Origin: Oscillospiraceae bacterium
GTDB lineage: Bacteria > Bacillota > Clostridia > Oscillospirales > Oscillospiraceae
NCBI GenBank assembly: GCA_017440925.1
Contig: JAFSAP010000068.1
Coordinates: forward strand, 1-38,316
DNA length: 38,316 bases
Direction: 5' to 3'
Shown here: positions 30,453-37,936 of the stretch, piece after piece
Position numbering within the stretch: the stretch's first letter is position 1
Layout of the letters: each line of letters begins with the position of its first letter
Made by a program: the position numbers and the translations under genes
Notes under the pieces: generated by a model
The model's database searches: none
Told to the model about the DNA's origin: nothing
What the model saw: only the letters and a program-made list of their open reading frames with translations

Positions 30453-31838
30453 TTAGAACCGGAAATACAGGAAGGGACTGAAAGACCCATCCACCAGATA
30501 GGCTGTGCAAACCAGCAGCAGGAAAACGAGCAGCAAAGGCTCCAGAACAGTGCCTGCTTTACTATCCCCGATTTTGCCAGCGCATTGCTTCACCACCGGG
30601 GTGGTACCCACAATGCCAAAAAGGAACAGCAGCGCATAACTTTTCAGGTAATACAGTGCCGGAGCACTGACCAGAGGCACACCTCCGAATCCGAACAGCC
30701 CTGCAATATCTGCACCCGCCTGGGAAAAACTCTCTGCATTGAAAAGCACAAAGCTCAGCATAACCAGAAGCAGCACATAGCCATGGCGAAGCACGCCCGG
30801 CAGTTTCTGCAGTCCGGGGATCCATTTTTCCGCCATCAGCGCCACACCGAACAATACGCCCCACAACACAAAATTCCAGGCTGCGCCATGCCAGAGGCCC
30901 GTCAGCATCCATACCGTAAAAATATTGAACACCCACCGGGCCTTACTTACCCGGTTACCGCCCATGGGAATGTAGACATAGTCCCGGAACCAGCTGCCCA
31001 GGCTCATATGCCAGCGGCGCCAGAATTCTGTGATGGATCTTGAAAGGTAGGGATAATTGAAATTCTCCATAAAATGGAATCCAAAAATCCTGCCCAGGCC
31101 AATGGCCATATCAGAATAGCCGGAGAAATCAAAGTAGATGTTCAGCATAAAGGCAACAGCATACATCCAGTAAAACAGGACGCTTTTCTCTTCCGACTGC
31201 CGGAAGAGAGATGCCAGCAGTGCAAAATTGTCCGCCAGGATCACCTTTTTGCCCAGGCCCACCAGGAACCGGCGCAGTCCCAGTAAAAACGCATCCAGAC
31301 TGTGGCTGCGGTCATCCAGCTGCCGGGCAATATCTGCGTACCGCACAATGGGACCTGCGATCAGCTGCGGGAACATGGTAACGTAGGCACCAAAGGACAG
31401 CAAACTCCGCTGGGGCTGTACCTGTCCCCGGTAGACATCAACGGTGTAACTAAGGCACTGGAAGGTATAGAAGCTGATGCCCACCGGCAGGCTGAGGCGA
31501 ATCAGCGGAAGGCTCAGTCCCGTAAGACTGCTGAAACTTCCAATAAAGAAATCAGCATACTTGAACAGGCCCAGCAGTGCGAGGCTGATCACAACGGATA
31601 CTGTCAGCCAGAATTTTTTCTGCTTCTGCTCCTTTGCACCGCCGATGGCGAGGCCGCAAAGATAAAACAGCACAATGGTAAATACCATCAGGCCAAGCAG
31701 CTTTGGTTCTCCCCAGCCGTAAAACACAAGACTGGACAGCAGCAGAACCGTATTTCTCCCCCTGCCCGACACCAGGAAATACACCAGTACCACCAGCGGC
31801 AGGAAGTAATATAAAAATGGAATGCTGGAAAATACCAT
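30453..31838 (-). CDS. MBOAT family O-acyltransferase (AlgI/DltB-like)
   Basis: A 461-residue membrane protein with about ten hydrophobic segments. FQCLSYTVDVYRGQ and TEFWRRWHMSLGSWFRDYVY (family regions) precede the conserved His in GLWHGAAWNFVLWG. AlgI/DltB-type enzymes pass acyl groups, usually acetyl, across the membrane to an extracytoplasmic transferase, here presumably the DHHW protein downstream. AAAGGAG lies just before the ATG, immediately after a terminator-like hairpin at 31852-31884. Confidence 0.9.
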   Translation of the reverse strand: MVFSSIPFLYYFLPLVVLVYFLVSGRGRNTVLLLSSLVFYGWGEPKLLGLMVFTIVLFYLCGLAIGGAKEQKQKKFWLTVSVVISLALLGLFKYADFFIGSFSSLTGLSLPLIRLSLPVGISFYTFQCLSYTVDVYRGQVQPQRSLLSFGAYVTMFPQLIAGPIVRYADIARQLDDRSHSLDAFLLGLRRFLVGLGKKVILADNFALLASLFRQSEEKSVLFYWMYAVAFMLNIYFDFSGYSDMAIGLGRIFGFHFMENFNYPYLSRSITEFWRRWHMSLGSWFRDYVYIPMGGNRVSKARWVFNIFTVWMLTGLWHGAAWNFVLWGVLFGVALMAEKWIPGLQKLPGVLRHGYVLLLVMLSFVLFNAESFSQAGADIAGLFGFGGVPLVSAPALYYLKSYALLFLFGIVGTTPVVKQCAGKIGDSKAGTVLEPLLLVFLLLVCTAYLVDGSFSPFLYFRF

Positions 31839-31851
31839 GGGGTTCTCCTTT

Positions 31852-31884
31852 AAAAAATGGCAGCGGCCGGGTGGTCGCTGCCAT
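31852..31884 (-). terminator. Terminator/attenuator between the DUF4358 and MBOAT genes
   Basis: A 9-bp stem (31857-31865 with 31876-31884, some further pairing inside) is followed on the minus strand by a T-run. The MBOAT ribosome binding site follows at once, leaving no room for a new promoter. Confidence 0.7.
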
Positions 31885-31892
31885 GTGTTGTT

Positions 31893-32468
31893 TTAGCCGA
31901 TTACCTCGTTATACAGTGTCTCCATACCGGGATAAGCAGCCTGCAGGTGGGTCTCAAAGGGAGTCATGGCATCGTTGACACCGAAGGCAGCCAGCACATA
32001 GGTATCGCCAAAGCTCTGAATCAGCAGCTTGTCGGGGAAACCGCACATCCACTGGTTGCCCTGAATGGCGCTCTGCATGGCTGCACCAAAGTCAGCTGCC
32101 TTGACACCGTCTGCCAGCTTGAAAACGCCGCAGGTGAAGGTGTTGGCATTCATCATGTGGATCATGGAAGCAGCTTCCGTAATATTGGCAATCTGCTCCG
32201 CAGGAACCAGCAGATTCCAGGTCATATTCTCAGCATAAGCCAGGTCATAATTGCCGGGAGCATCCATAATGCCTGCTTCGATATTGCCGCCTGCAACAGG
32301 GAACTTCTCGTCATCGCCATATGCGGCCCAGACAGTCTCCAGAATTTCCAGGGCGGAAGCGGGCAGTTCCTGGGCAGGATCAGTTGCTTCCGGTTCGCTC
32401 TTGCCGCAGCCTGCAAACAGAGTCAGCAGCATGGCCATGACCATCATCATAGCAATCAATTTTTTCAT
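31893..32468 (-). CDS. DUF4358-like lipoprotein
   Basis: A 191-residue secreted lipoprotein: signal peptide with lipobox LFAGC (Cys21), an acidic linker, then a domain with ETVWAAYGDDEKFP and a C-terminal AAYPGMETLYNEVIG. This agrees with DUF4358, a short lipoprotein domain often found next to MBOAT and DHHW genes in Clostridia. No function is known for it; a role in the acylation system is inferred from position. AGGAAAT precedes the ATG. Confidence 0.7.
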   Translation of the reverse strand: MKKLIAMMMVMAMLLTLFAGCGKSEPEATDPAQELPASALEILETVWAAYGDDEKFPVAGGNIEAGIMDAPGNYDLAYAENMTWNLLVPAEQIANITEAASMIHMMNANTFTCGVFKLADGVKAADFGAAMQSAIQGNQWMCGFPDKLLIQSFGDTYVLAAFGVNDAMTPFETHLQAAYPGMETLYNEVIG

Positions 32469-32494
32469 TGGTTATTTCCTCCAAAATTTGTGGT

Positions 32495-32926
32495 TTATTT
32501 TCTTCTCCATAAGTAATATCCAATTTGCAGCAGCATCATACCTGTCATCACGCCGCAGGTATCAATGCCCACATCAAACAAACTGGGGCCTCTGTCCGGC
32601 ACAAACATCTGAATGGTTTCATCGACACAGGCTACCCCAGCGCCGCAAAGCAACGCAAAAAAGCTATGCGTTTCCAGCATGGAAAACAGCCAGAGCAGGC
32701 ACATGCCGAGACTCATAAACTCCGTGAAATGGGCAAGTTTCCGCAGAAATCCACCGCCGGAAGACTGCATTCCATCGCCTGGAAGCAATGCTTCCAGAAT
32801 GGATTTCACCCAGTCGCTGAGGGCACCGGAAATTTCCCCGGGCAGCATAGAATTGCCCCAGATAAAGCACAGGTTCAGAACCAGCCAAACAAAGCAGATA
32901 CGAAGGCGCTTGTCCGTCCGAATCAT
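32495..32926 (-). CDS. VanZ-like family protein
   Basis: A 143-residue membrane protein with four hydrophobic segments. WGNSMLPG, RKLAHFTEFMSLG and DETIQMFVPDRGPSLFDVGID are the VanZ family blocks. VanZ itself gives low-level teicoplanin resistance by an unknown mechanism; most relatives in Clostridia are uncharacterised. It overlaps the end of mntP by 4 nt (ATGA), so it is translationally coupled to it. Confidence 0.85.
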   Translation of the reverse strand: MIRTDKRLRICFVWLVLNLCFIWGNSMLPGEISGALSDWVKSILEALLPGDGMQSSGGGFLRKLAHFTEFMSLGMCLLWLFSMLETHSFFALLCGAGVACVDETIQMFVPDRGPSLFDVGIDTCGVMTGMMLLQIGYYLWRRK

Positions 32927-33501
32927 GCCAGCACTCCCAGATGCTCCAGCAGAATCTGAAGTCCGATAAGAATCAGGATTACGCCGCCCGCCAACTGTGC
33001 TTTCTTTTCAAACCGGGCACCGAAGATATTTCCAATCTTTACGCCCACAGCAGAAAAGCCACAGGTGCAGATACCGATAAAGGCAGCTGCCAGCCAGATA
33101 TTGACATTGCCTGCCATCGCCAGGGAAATGCCGACAGCCAACGCATCGATGGATGTGGCCACCGCCATGACAAACATGGTCTTCACGGAAAGATCCGCAT
33201 TTTGCTCCTCACAGCAGCCGCATTCTTCCTTATCAAAAGCCTCTTTCAGCATGTTGATGCCGATGATTGCCAACAGCACAAACGCCACCCAGTGGTCAAC
33301 TGCTTCAATGGCTTCAGCAAACAAAGTACCCAGAAAGAAACCGATGGTAGGCATCAGCGCCTGAAATCCGCCGAACCAGAGTCCGCAGGTCATACAGCCT
33401 TTCAATGTAGCCTTTTTCATTGCCAAGCCCTTGCAGATGGAAACTGCAAATGCATCCATACTCACACCCACTGCCAACAGCAGCAGTTCAAAAACGCCCA
33501 T
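32923..33501 (-). CDS. mntP: Manganese efflux pump MntP
   Basis: A 192-residue membrane protein with six hydrophobic segments. MDAFAVSICKGL (residues 16-27) and the repeated TSIDALAVGISLAM (about 116-129) are the paired acidic motifs of MntP that carry Mn2+. A Cys-rich loop (EECGCCEEQN) joins the halves. The Mn2+ riboswitch in its leader supports the assignment: it should switch expression on when Mn2+ is high. It is the first gene of a closely packed minus-strand array. Confidence 0.94.
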   Translation of the reverse strand: MGVFELLLLAVGVSMDAFAVSICKGLAMKKATLKGCMTCGLWFGGFQALMPTIGFFLGTLFAEAIEAVDHWVAFVLLAIIGINMLKEAFDKEECGCCEEQNADLSVKTMFVMAVATSIDALAVGISLAMAGNVNIWLAAAFIGICTCGFSAVGVKIGNIFGARFEKKAQLAGGVILILIGLQILLEHLGVLA

Positions 33502-33504
33502 AAC

Positions 33505-33547
33505 AAAAAAACCTCCGCACCAAGCTCTTTCCAGACCGGCACAGAAG
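33505..33547 (-). terminator. Mn2+ riboswitch expression platform (terminator overlapping the ribosome binding site)
   Basis: On the minus strand CTTCTGTGCC (33538-33547) pairs fully, counting G-U pairs, with GGTGCGGAGG (33512-33521), followed by seven T. The GGAGG of the mntP ribosome binding site is in the 3' arm, so the same hairpin can block both transcription and translation. Confidence 0.75.
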
Positions 33548-33554
33548 CAAACAG

Positions 33555-33663
33555 GAAGAGACTGAGCCGATCCAGCGTAAAAGTCTCGTCATTTCAGACT
33601 GAACCGGGGAAGTTCCCAGTGTGTCGATCCAGTCCCGCTCTTTGCGCCGACTACTCCCTCTTC
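33555..33663 (-). ncRNA. yybP-ykoY Mn2+ riboswitch
   Basis: The minus strand reads GAAGAGGGAGTAG at the 5' side, with the conserved GGAGTAG loop, and TGACGAGACTTTTACGC near the 3' side, the two metal-binding loops of this class. P1 is GAAGAG (33658-33663) with CTCTTC (33555-33560). It directly precedes mntP, the class's commonest target. Confidence 0.92.
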
Positions 33664-33670
33664 TGGATGA

Positions 33671-33699
33671 AGAATAGCAAAATTCCCCCGGTTTGTCAA
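33671..33699 (-). promoter_or_regulatory. Predicted promoter of the mntP unit
   Basis: TTGACA (33694-33699) and TATTCT (33671-33676) on the minus strand are separated by 17 nt. The start would be at about 33664, directly before the riboswitch. The -35 box lies inside the hairpin of the upstream terminator. Confidence 0.8.
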
Positions 33700-33711
33700 G
33701 ACAAACCGGGA
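33684..33711 (-). terminator. Hairpin downstream of azlD
   Basis: The perfect inverted repeat CCCGGTTTGTC (33687-33697, + strand) and GACAAACCGGG (33700-33710) has a 2-nt centre. On the minus strand it is followed by AATTTTGC, a weak T-run. Confidence 0.6.
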
Positions 33712-33721
33712 GAATACATAG

Positions 33722-34033
33722 TTATTTTACAATTATCAGAACCCATTCTGTAATCATTACCGCTGCAGATGCTGCCAGGGATACCGTCAGCAGGCTCTTA
33801 CCCCGGTAGGCAAGTACAACTGCCACGATGAGAGCAGCCGCACCGCTGATAATTGTGGCTGTACTGGTCAGAATGGCCGGGAATGTCATGGCTGTCAGAC
33901 AGGCGTAGGGCACATAATGCAGGAAGGATCTGAGAAAACGGCTCCGGATGGGTTTGCGGAATATCGTCAGCGGAATCACACGGATCAGATAGGTGGTTAC
34001 CGCCATGGTCAGAATATAGGTATAGATACTCAC
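33722..34033 (-). CDS. azlD: Branched-chain amino acid transport protein AzlD
   Basis: A 103-residue membrane protein with three to four helices. The N-terminal TYLIRVIPLTIF and central FLHYVPYACLTAMTFPAIL are the AzlD family blocks. It is the small partner of AzlC in exporting branched-chain amino acids and analogues (known from azaleucine resistance in Bacillus). It overlaps azlC by 4 nt. Confidence 0.9.
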   Translation of the reverse strand: MSIYTYILTMAVTTYLIRVIPLTIFRKPIRSRFLRSFLHYVPYACLTAMTFPAILTSTATIISGAAALIVAVVLAYRGKSLLTVSLAASAAVMITEWVLIIVK

Positions 34034-34740
34034 TCCGCCACCTCCTCATCCCGGATGGGAAACAGCAGCGCACAGACAGCTGCCGCAATTACGGTACACA
34101 GCACAATGGAAATACCGGCAGACACCTGCTGCAGTGCCGGAATCCAGGCAAACAGGGAGCTTAAAATCAGGGCCAGAATCATAACAATGCATACCGGTTT
34201 CTCCTGTCTGGCCGGCGGGATTACAATAGCAATAAACATACCGTACAGCATCACACCCAGAGCTGCCCGGATGTCGGTCGGCAGCACGGAACCTGCCAGC
34301 GCGCCCATCAGTGTTCCGCCCGTCCAGCCAAGGATGGGCAGAGTGCCCAGTCCCAGCAGAAAAGGAACGGTCAGTGGTTCTCTGCGCGCCATGGCCAGAG
34401 CAAATATCTCATCCGTATTGAAAAAGGCAATCAACAGCCGGGGCAGAAAACCAATCTTCTCCCCCATTCGCTGGGCCAGAGCAATGCTCATAAGGCTGTA
34501 GCGGCTGTTGATAACAAGCTGGGTCATAACCATTTCCCATAATGTTCCCATGGCCACAATCAGTGTCAGACCTGCAAACTGACCAGCACTGGTCAGATTG
34601 GTGGCAGAGATCAGAGTCGCATGGAAGGCGCTGAGTCCCTGGGCAATGGCCATGGCTCCGAAGCCAAAACTGACGGAAAAATATCCGAGTCCAACCGGAA
34701 GACCGGTATGGATACCCTTCTTAAATTCGTTCCATTTCAT
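34030..34740 (-). CDS. azlC: Branched-chain amino acid permease AzlC
   Basis: A 236-residue membrane protein with AzlC motifs: GLPVGLGYFSVSFGFGAMA near the N-terminus, then LTSAGQFAGLTLI and LLIAFFNTDEIFALA. It is the large subunit of the AzlCD exporter. It is first of the pair, and azlD begins in its last codons (ATGA). The direction and substrate are taken from the family. Confidence 0.9.
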   Translation of the reverse strand: MKWNEFKKGIHTGLPVGLGYFSVSFGFGAMAIAQGLSAFHATLISATNLTSAGQFAGLTLIVAMGTLWEMVMTQLVINSRYSLMSIALAQRMGEKIGFLPRLLIAFFNTDEIFALAMARREPLTVPFLLGLGTLPILGWTGGTLMGALAGSVLPTDIRAALGVMLYGMFIAIVIPPARQEKPVCIVMILALILSSLFAWIPALQQVSAGISIVLCTVIAAAVCALLFPIRDEEVAE

Positions 34741-34772
34741 AAAATCATCTCATTTTACCAAGATATTGCATA

Positions 34773-34801
34773 ATTATACCAATACGGGCTTATAAAAGCA
34801 A
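34773..34801 (-). promoter_or_regulatory. Predicted promoter of azlCD
   Basis: TTGCTT (34796-34801) and TATAAT (34773-34778) on the minus strand are separated by 17 nt, with TGG before the -10 (extended -10). Confidence 0.65.
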
Positions 34802-34816
34802 TACTGGATGCAACGA

Positions 34817-34844
34817 AATCGGGAGGGGAAATCCCCTCCCGATT
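34817..34844 (-). terminator. Terminator-like hairpin after metQ
   Basis: A perfect 13-bp stem (34817-34829 with 34832-34844) with a 2-nt centre is followed on the minus strand by TCGTTGC, a weak T-run. Confidence 0.65.
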
Positions 34845-34868
34845 GTATGTTTTGAATAAGGGCGAATC

Positions 34869-35678
34869 TTAGAAGATGGGCACAACAGCACCGGAATAGG
34901 TGTTGTTGATGTAGGTCTTGACAGCCTCGCTCAGCAGAGCCTTCTTCAGAGCCTGGATCTTCTCACTGTTCTCATTGCCTTCCTTGACAACCAGAACATT
35001 GGCATAAGTGGTAGCGGAGATGGATTCAGCATCCTCAACAGCAATGGCATCAGTGCCTGCATTCAGACCTGCATTCAGAGCATAGTTGCCGTTGATAACT
35101 GCCAGAGCAACACTGTCACGGACACCGGCGATCTGGGCAGCTTCCATTTCAAAGATCTCCAGGTTCAGGGGATTCTCTTCGATATCCAGAACGGTGGCTT
35201 CCATGCCAGCGCCGTCCTTCAGACCGATGATGCCTTCCTGCTCCAGCAGCAGCAGGCCGCGGGCGCGGTTGGAACCGTCGTTGGGAATGGCGATCTTGTC
35301 GCCCTCTGCCAGGTCAGCAATGGCGGACTTGGTGCCGGGATAGATGCCGAAGGGCTCATAGTGAACCATGGCAACGCTCACCAGATGGGTGCCGTTTTCT
35401 GCATTGAAGGTGTCCAGGTAAGGAACGTGCTGGAAGTAGTTGGCATCCATTTCGCCGTCCTCAACCACATTGTTGGGGACCACATAGTCGGCGTATTCGG
35501 TGATCTCCAGAGTCCAGCCGTCCTTGGCCAGCTCTTCCTTGGCAACAGCCAGGATCTCGGCATGAGGTGTGGGGGAAGCAGCAACGGTGATGGTCTTGTC
35601 ATCCTTGGAGCCGCCGCAGCCAGCCAGCAGGCCGATGCACAGGATCATGGTCAAAACGATAGCAATGGTCTTTTTCAT
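34869..35678 (-). CDS. metQ: Methionine ABC transporter substrate-binding lipoprotein
   Basis: A 269-residue NlpA/MetQ-family lipoprotein: lipobox LLAGC (Cys21), then TVAASPTPHAEIL (about residues 30-42), the typical MetQ opening, and YFQHVPYLDTFN. It captures methionine (or D-methionine) outside the membrane and delivers it to MetI. AGGAGA precedes the start. It is third in the metN-metI-metQ order and is followed by a hairpin terminator. Confidence 0.92.
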   Translation of the reverse strand: MKKTIAIVLTMILCIGLLAGCGGSKDDKTITVAASPTPHAEILAVAKEELAKDGWTLEITEYADYVVPNNVVEDGEMDANYFQHVPYLDTFNAENGTHLVSVAMVHYEPFGIYPGTKSAIADLAEGDKIAIPNDGSNRARGLLLLEQEGIIGLKDGAGMEATVLDIEENPLNLEIFEMEAAQIAGVRDSVALAVINGNYALNAGLNAGTDAIAVEDAESISATTYANVLVVKEGNENSEKIQALKKALLSEAVKTYINNTYSGAVVPIF

Positions 35679-35700
35679 AGTAGTACTCTCCTTTTCTTAT

Positions 35701-36411
35701 TTAGCTTCTATTGCGCAGTCTCTTATCACAGACTGTGGCTAACTTGGTTCCCACGGACTGGAAGATCTGCACCAGAATAATCAGTCCGATGACGGCTGCC
35801 CACATGACAATGAACTTGAAATTGTAGTAGCCGTAGTTAATGGCCATTTTACCCAGGCCGCCGCCGCCGATGATACCGGCCATAGCGCCATAGCCCAGGA
35901 TGGTACCTACGGTAATGGTGCCGCCGGAGATGAGGCTGGGAAGCGCTTCCGGCAGCAGCACCTTGGTAACGATCTGCATGGTGGAAGCACCCATAGACTG
36001 GGAGGCTTCAATAACGCCGTGGTTGACTTCCCGGAGGCTGGTTTCCACCATACGGGCAACCAGCGGGAAAGCCGCGATGACCATGGGTGGGATAGTAGCA
36101 ATGGTGCCCACCTTGGTACCAACGATAACCTTGGACAGGGGCAGGACGATGATCATCAGAATGAGGAAAGGCACGGAGCGCAGCAGATTGATGACCATGT
36201 TCAAAAGCTTCATGAACAGGCCGGGCAGGGGCCGGATGCCATCCTTTTCACCGGTGACCAGCAGCACACCCAGCGGCAGGCCGATGACATAAGCAAACAC
36301 CACTTCCAGTGCCAGAGAATACAGGGTTTCCCAGGTGGCAAAGCCATACTCGCTGAGGATGATCTCCACCTGCTGGGCAACCTTTACAGGATCCGAAAAC
36401 AAATCAAACAT
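35701..36411 (-). CDS. metI: Methionine ABC transporter permease
   Basis: A 236-residue permease with five or six helices. The coupling motif EASQSMGASTMQIVTKVLLPEALPSLI (in two contiguous parts) is the EAA loop that touches MetN. IRSVPF-like NLLRSVPFLILMI is typical of MetI. It begins at the base after the metN stop codon, so translation is coupled. metQ starts 22 nt later. Its ATPase partner is incomplete here. Confidence 0.92.
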   Translation of the reverse strand: MFDLFSDPVKVAQQVEIILSEYGFATWETLYSLALEVVFAYVIGLPLGVLLVTGEKDGIRPLPGLFMKLLNMVINLLRSVPFLILMIIVLPLSKVIVGTKVGTIATIPPMVIAAFPLVARMVETSLREVNHGVIEASQSMGASTMQIVTKVLLPEALPSLISGGTITVGTILGYGAMAGIIGGGGLGKMAINYGYYNFKFIVMWAAVIGLIILVQIFQSVGTKLATVCDKRLRNRS

Positions 36412-36894
36412 TTACTGCACCTCCTCTGCGGTCACACCGGGATGGCTCCTTAAGTATTCCATGACCCGCTGTTTTTCCGCCGGGTCAGCAGGCAGGCTGA
36501 TCAGCATGGTGCCAAAAGCCTTGCCATCGATATTGCGGGTGTCGGCACCCATGATGCTGACTTTGATGCCCAGATCCATGGTAAGCGAAGCAATGATGGG
36601 TTCTTCCGAGGCATTGCCATTAAACGCAATTCTGGCAATGGGGCCATCCTCTGCCGTAAAGGGCAGCGCCATATCGGGACTCACCAGACGGCGGCCAGCG
36701 GCAGACTGGGGATTGGAGAACACCTGCTCCACCTCACCGATCTCCGCCACCTGTCCGGCATCCAGAATGGCCACCCGGTGGCAGATCTGCTCGATGACTG
36801 ACATCTGATGGGTAATGATGATGACGGTAATGCCCCGCTCCTTATTGATCTTCTGCAGCAGCTTCAGAATGGAATCTGTTGTGGTGGGATCCAG
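36412..36894 (-). pseudogene. metN: 3' part of metN (methionine ABC transporter ATPase), truncated at 36894
   Basis: The frame reads from LDPTTTDSILKLLQK (near 36894) through ITVIIITHQMSVIEQ (H-loop) to the C-terminal NIL regulatory domain and stop, about 160 codons. The Walker A, Q-loop, signature and Walker B should all lie upstream but are missing: the codon before LDP is TGA and the DNA beyond is unrelated. An ATG at 36804 could begin a 130-residue fragment, which would lack all nucleotide-binding motifs. The system may therefore have no working ATPase of its own unless the break is an assembly artefact. Confidence 0.85.
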
Positions 36895-37008
36895 TCACCG
36901 CATGGATATTCACCTTGTTATGAGAAAACCATTACCATATCCGGGGTAAAGATTCGGGAGGAAATGAACCATGACGTCTTTTCTGATGGAACGAATGGAT
37001 GAACGATC
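36895..37008. other. Junction region between metN fragment and hydrolase
   Basis: This 114-nt stretch bears no metN similarity. In the + strand a reading frame runs through the junction and stops at 37000-37002; its portion after the junction is SPHGYSPCYEKTITISGV and further residues, not recognised. A 13-codon ORF with a ribosome binding site (36971-37012) lies at its right end. Confidence 0.5.
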
Positions 37009-37012
37009 ATGA
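36971..37012 (+). CDS. Possible 13-codon upstream ORF coupled to the hydrolase gene
   Basis: ATG at 36971 has GGGAGG (36956-36961) 9 nt upstream and encodes MTSFLMERMDERS. Its stop overlaps the hydrolase start (ATGA at 37009-37012). The hydrolase lacks its own clear ribosome binding site, so translation may be coupled. It may also be a chance ORF. Confidence 0.35.
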   Translation: MTSFLMERMDERS

Positions 37013-37920
37013 AGCATGAGGATTTCAACTTTAAGCAACATGGCTTTGTGGGACATCTGGCAGAACCGGATGCGGGCAGCGACAGGGCGGTCATCGTCAT
37101 CATGGGCGGAGAACAGAGCCTGCTCCCCGGCATCAAATTCGCGGAACGTTTTGCCGATTATGGAATCACGGGTCTGGCCGTGTCCCTGTTCGGTGCCGAA
37201 GGTCTGCCGGATACGCCGAATCAGATTCCGCTGGAGATGTTTCTCCCCGCCGTCCGCTATCTCAGGGAACACAAGCGCATCGGGCATATCAGCGTATACG
37301 GGCAATCCATGGGATCCATCTTCGCAATCCTGGTTGCGCAGTACATAGGCGGGATGGAAAACCTGATCCTGGTGTCGCCGACGCATGTGCCCTTTGAAGG
37401 GACTCTGAAGGACAGGAAGACGATGACCGGCCACAGCGTGGCGACCTGGCACGGCAAGGACATTCCGTTTGTCAAGGCGGATTTTTCCAACGGAAAGGCT
37501 GGGAAGTATCAAAAGCATCCGGCTGTTTCGCACAAGGTCACGGGCATGTGGGTCGCCTATTATAACGCTTATCAAAACGATGCGGCTGTGCAGAAAGCAA
37601 GGCTGGCGGTAGAAAAGACCGACGCAAGGGTGCTGCTGATTGCAGGGCAGGAGGATGAGGCCTGGCCTGCGGAGCTCTCAGCCAGGGAGATCGAGCGTCA
37701 GCTGAAAAACAGCGGTTATCAGAAGGATGTCAAGGTCGTCCTGTTTCCCCACGGCAGCCACCTGAACGGCCTCATGCAGAATCGGGAGAGAGAAAAGAAG
37801 CTGTACCGGATGATCCCCCTGATCGGGTTGATGTACAGAACCTTTGGTAAATACAGAAAAGAGAATCTGGGGTATTTTGCCGAATCGGAAAAGGAAATCA
37901 TCAACTGGATAAAGGGATAA
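37009..37920 (+). CDS. Alpha/beta hydrolase (acyl-CoA thioester hydrolase/BAAT C-terminal-like)
   Basis: A 303-residue soluble hydrolase. The nucleophile elbow is GQSMGS (Ser at about residue 102), the acid is probably in GQEDEAWPAELSA, and the His is in HGSHLNG. The sequence order and the IGHISVYGQSMGS context resemble the C-terminal catalytic domain of BAAT/acyl-CoA thioesterases, here without the N-terminal domain. A stop lies just upstream, so 37009 is the only ATG start. It uses AGG for arginine in at least six positions, unlike genes to the left. Substrate unknown. Confidence 0.75.
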   Translation: MKHEDFNFKQHGFVGHLAEPDAGSDRAVIVIMGGEQSLLPGIKFAERFADYGITGLAVSLFGAEGLPDTPNQIPLEMFLPAVRYLREHKRIGHISVYGQSMGSIFAILVAQYIGGMENLILVSPTHVPFEGTLKDRKTMTGHSVATWHGKDIPFVKADFSNGKAGKYQKHPAVSHKVTGMWVAYYNAYQNDAAVQKARLAVEKTDARVLLIAGQEDEAWPAELSAREIERQLKNSGYQKDVKVVLFPHGSHLNGLMQNREREKKLYRMIPLIGLMYRTFGKYRKENLGYFAESEKEIINWIKG

Positions 37921-37936
37921 GAGTGGAGGGCGACAA

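Noticed and set aside
36887-36892. GGATCC at the metN break as a cloning-site artefact
   Set aside because: The GGATCC lies within the codons for LDP that belong to metN (Leu-Asp-Pro), so its presence needs no special explanation.
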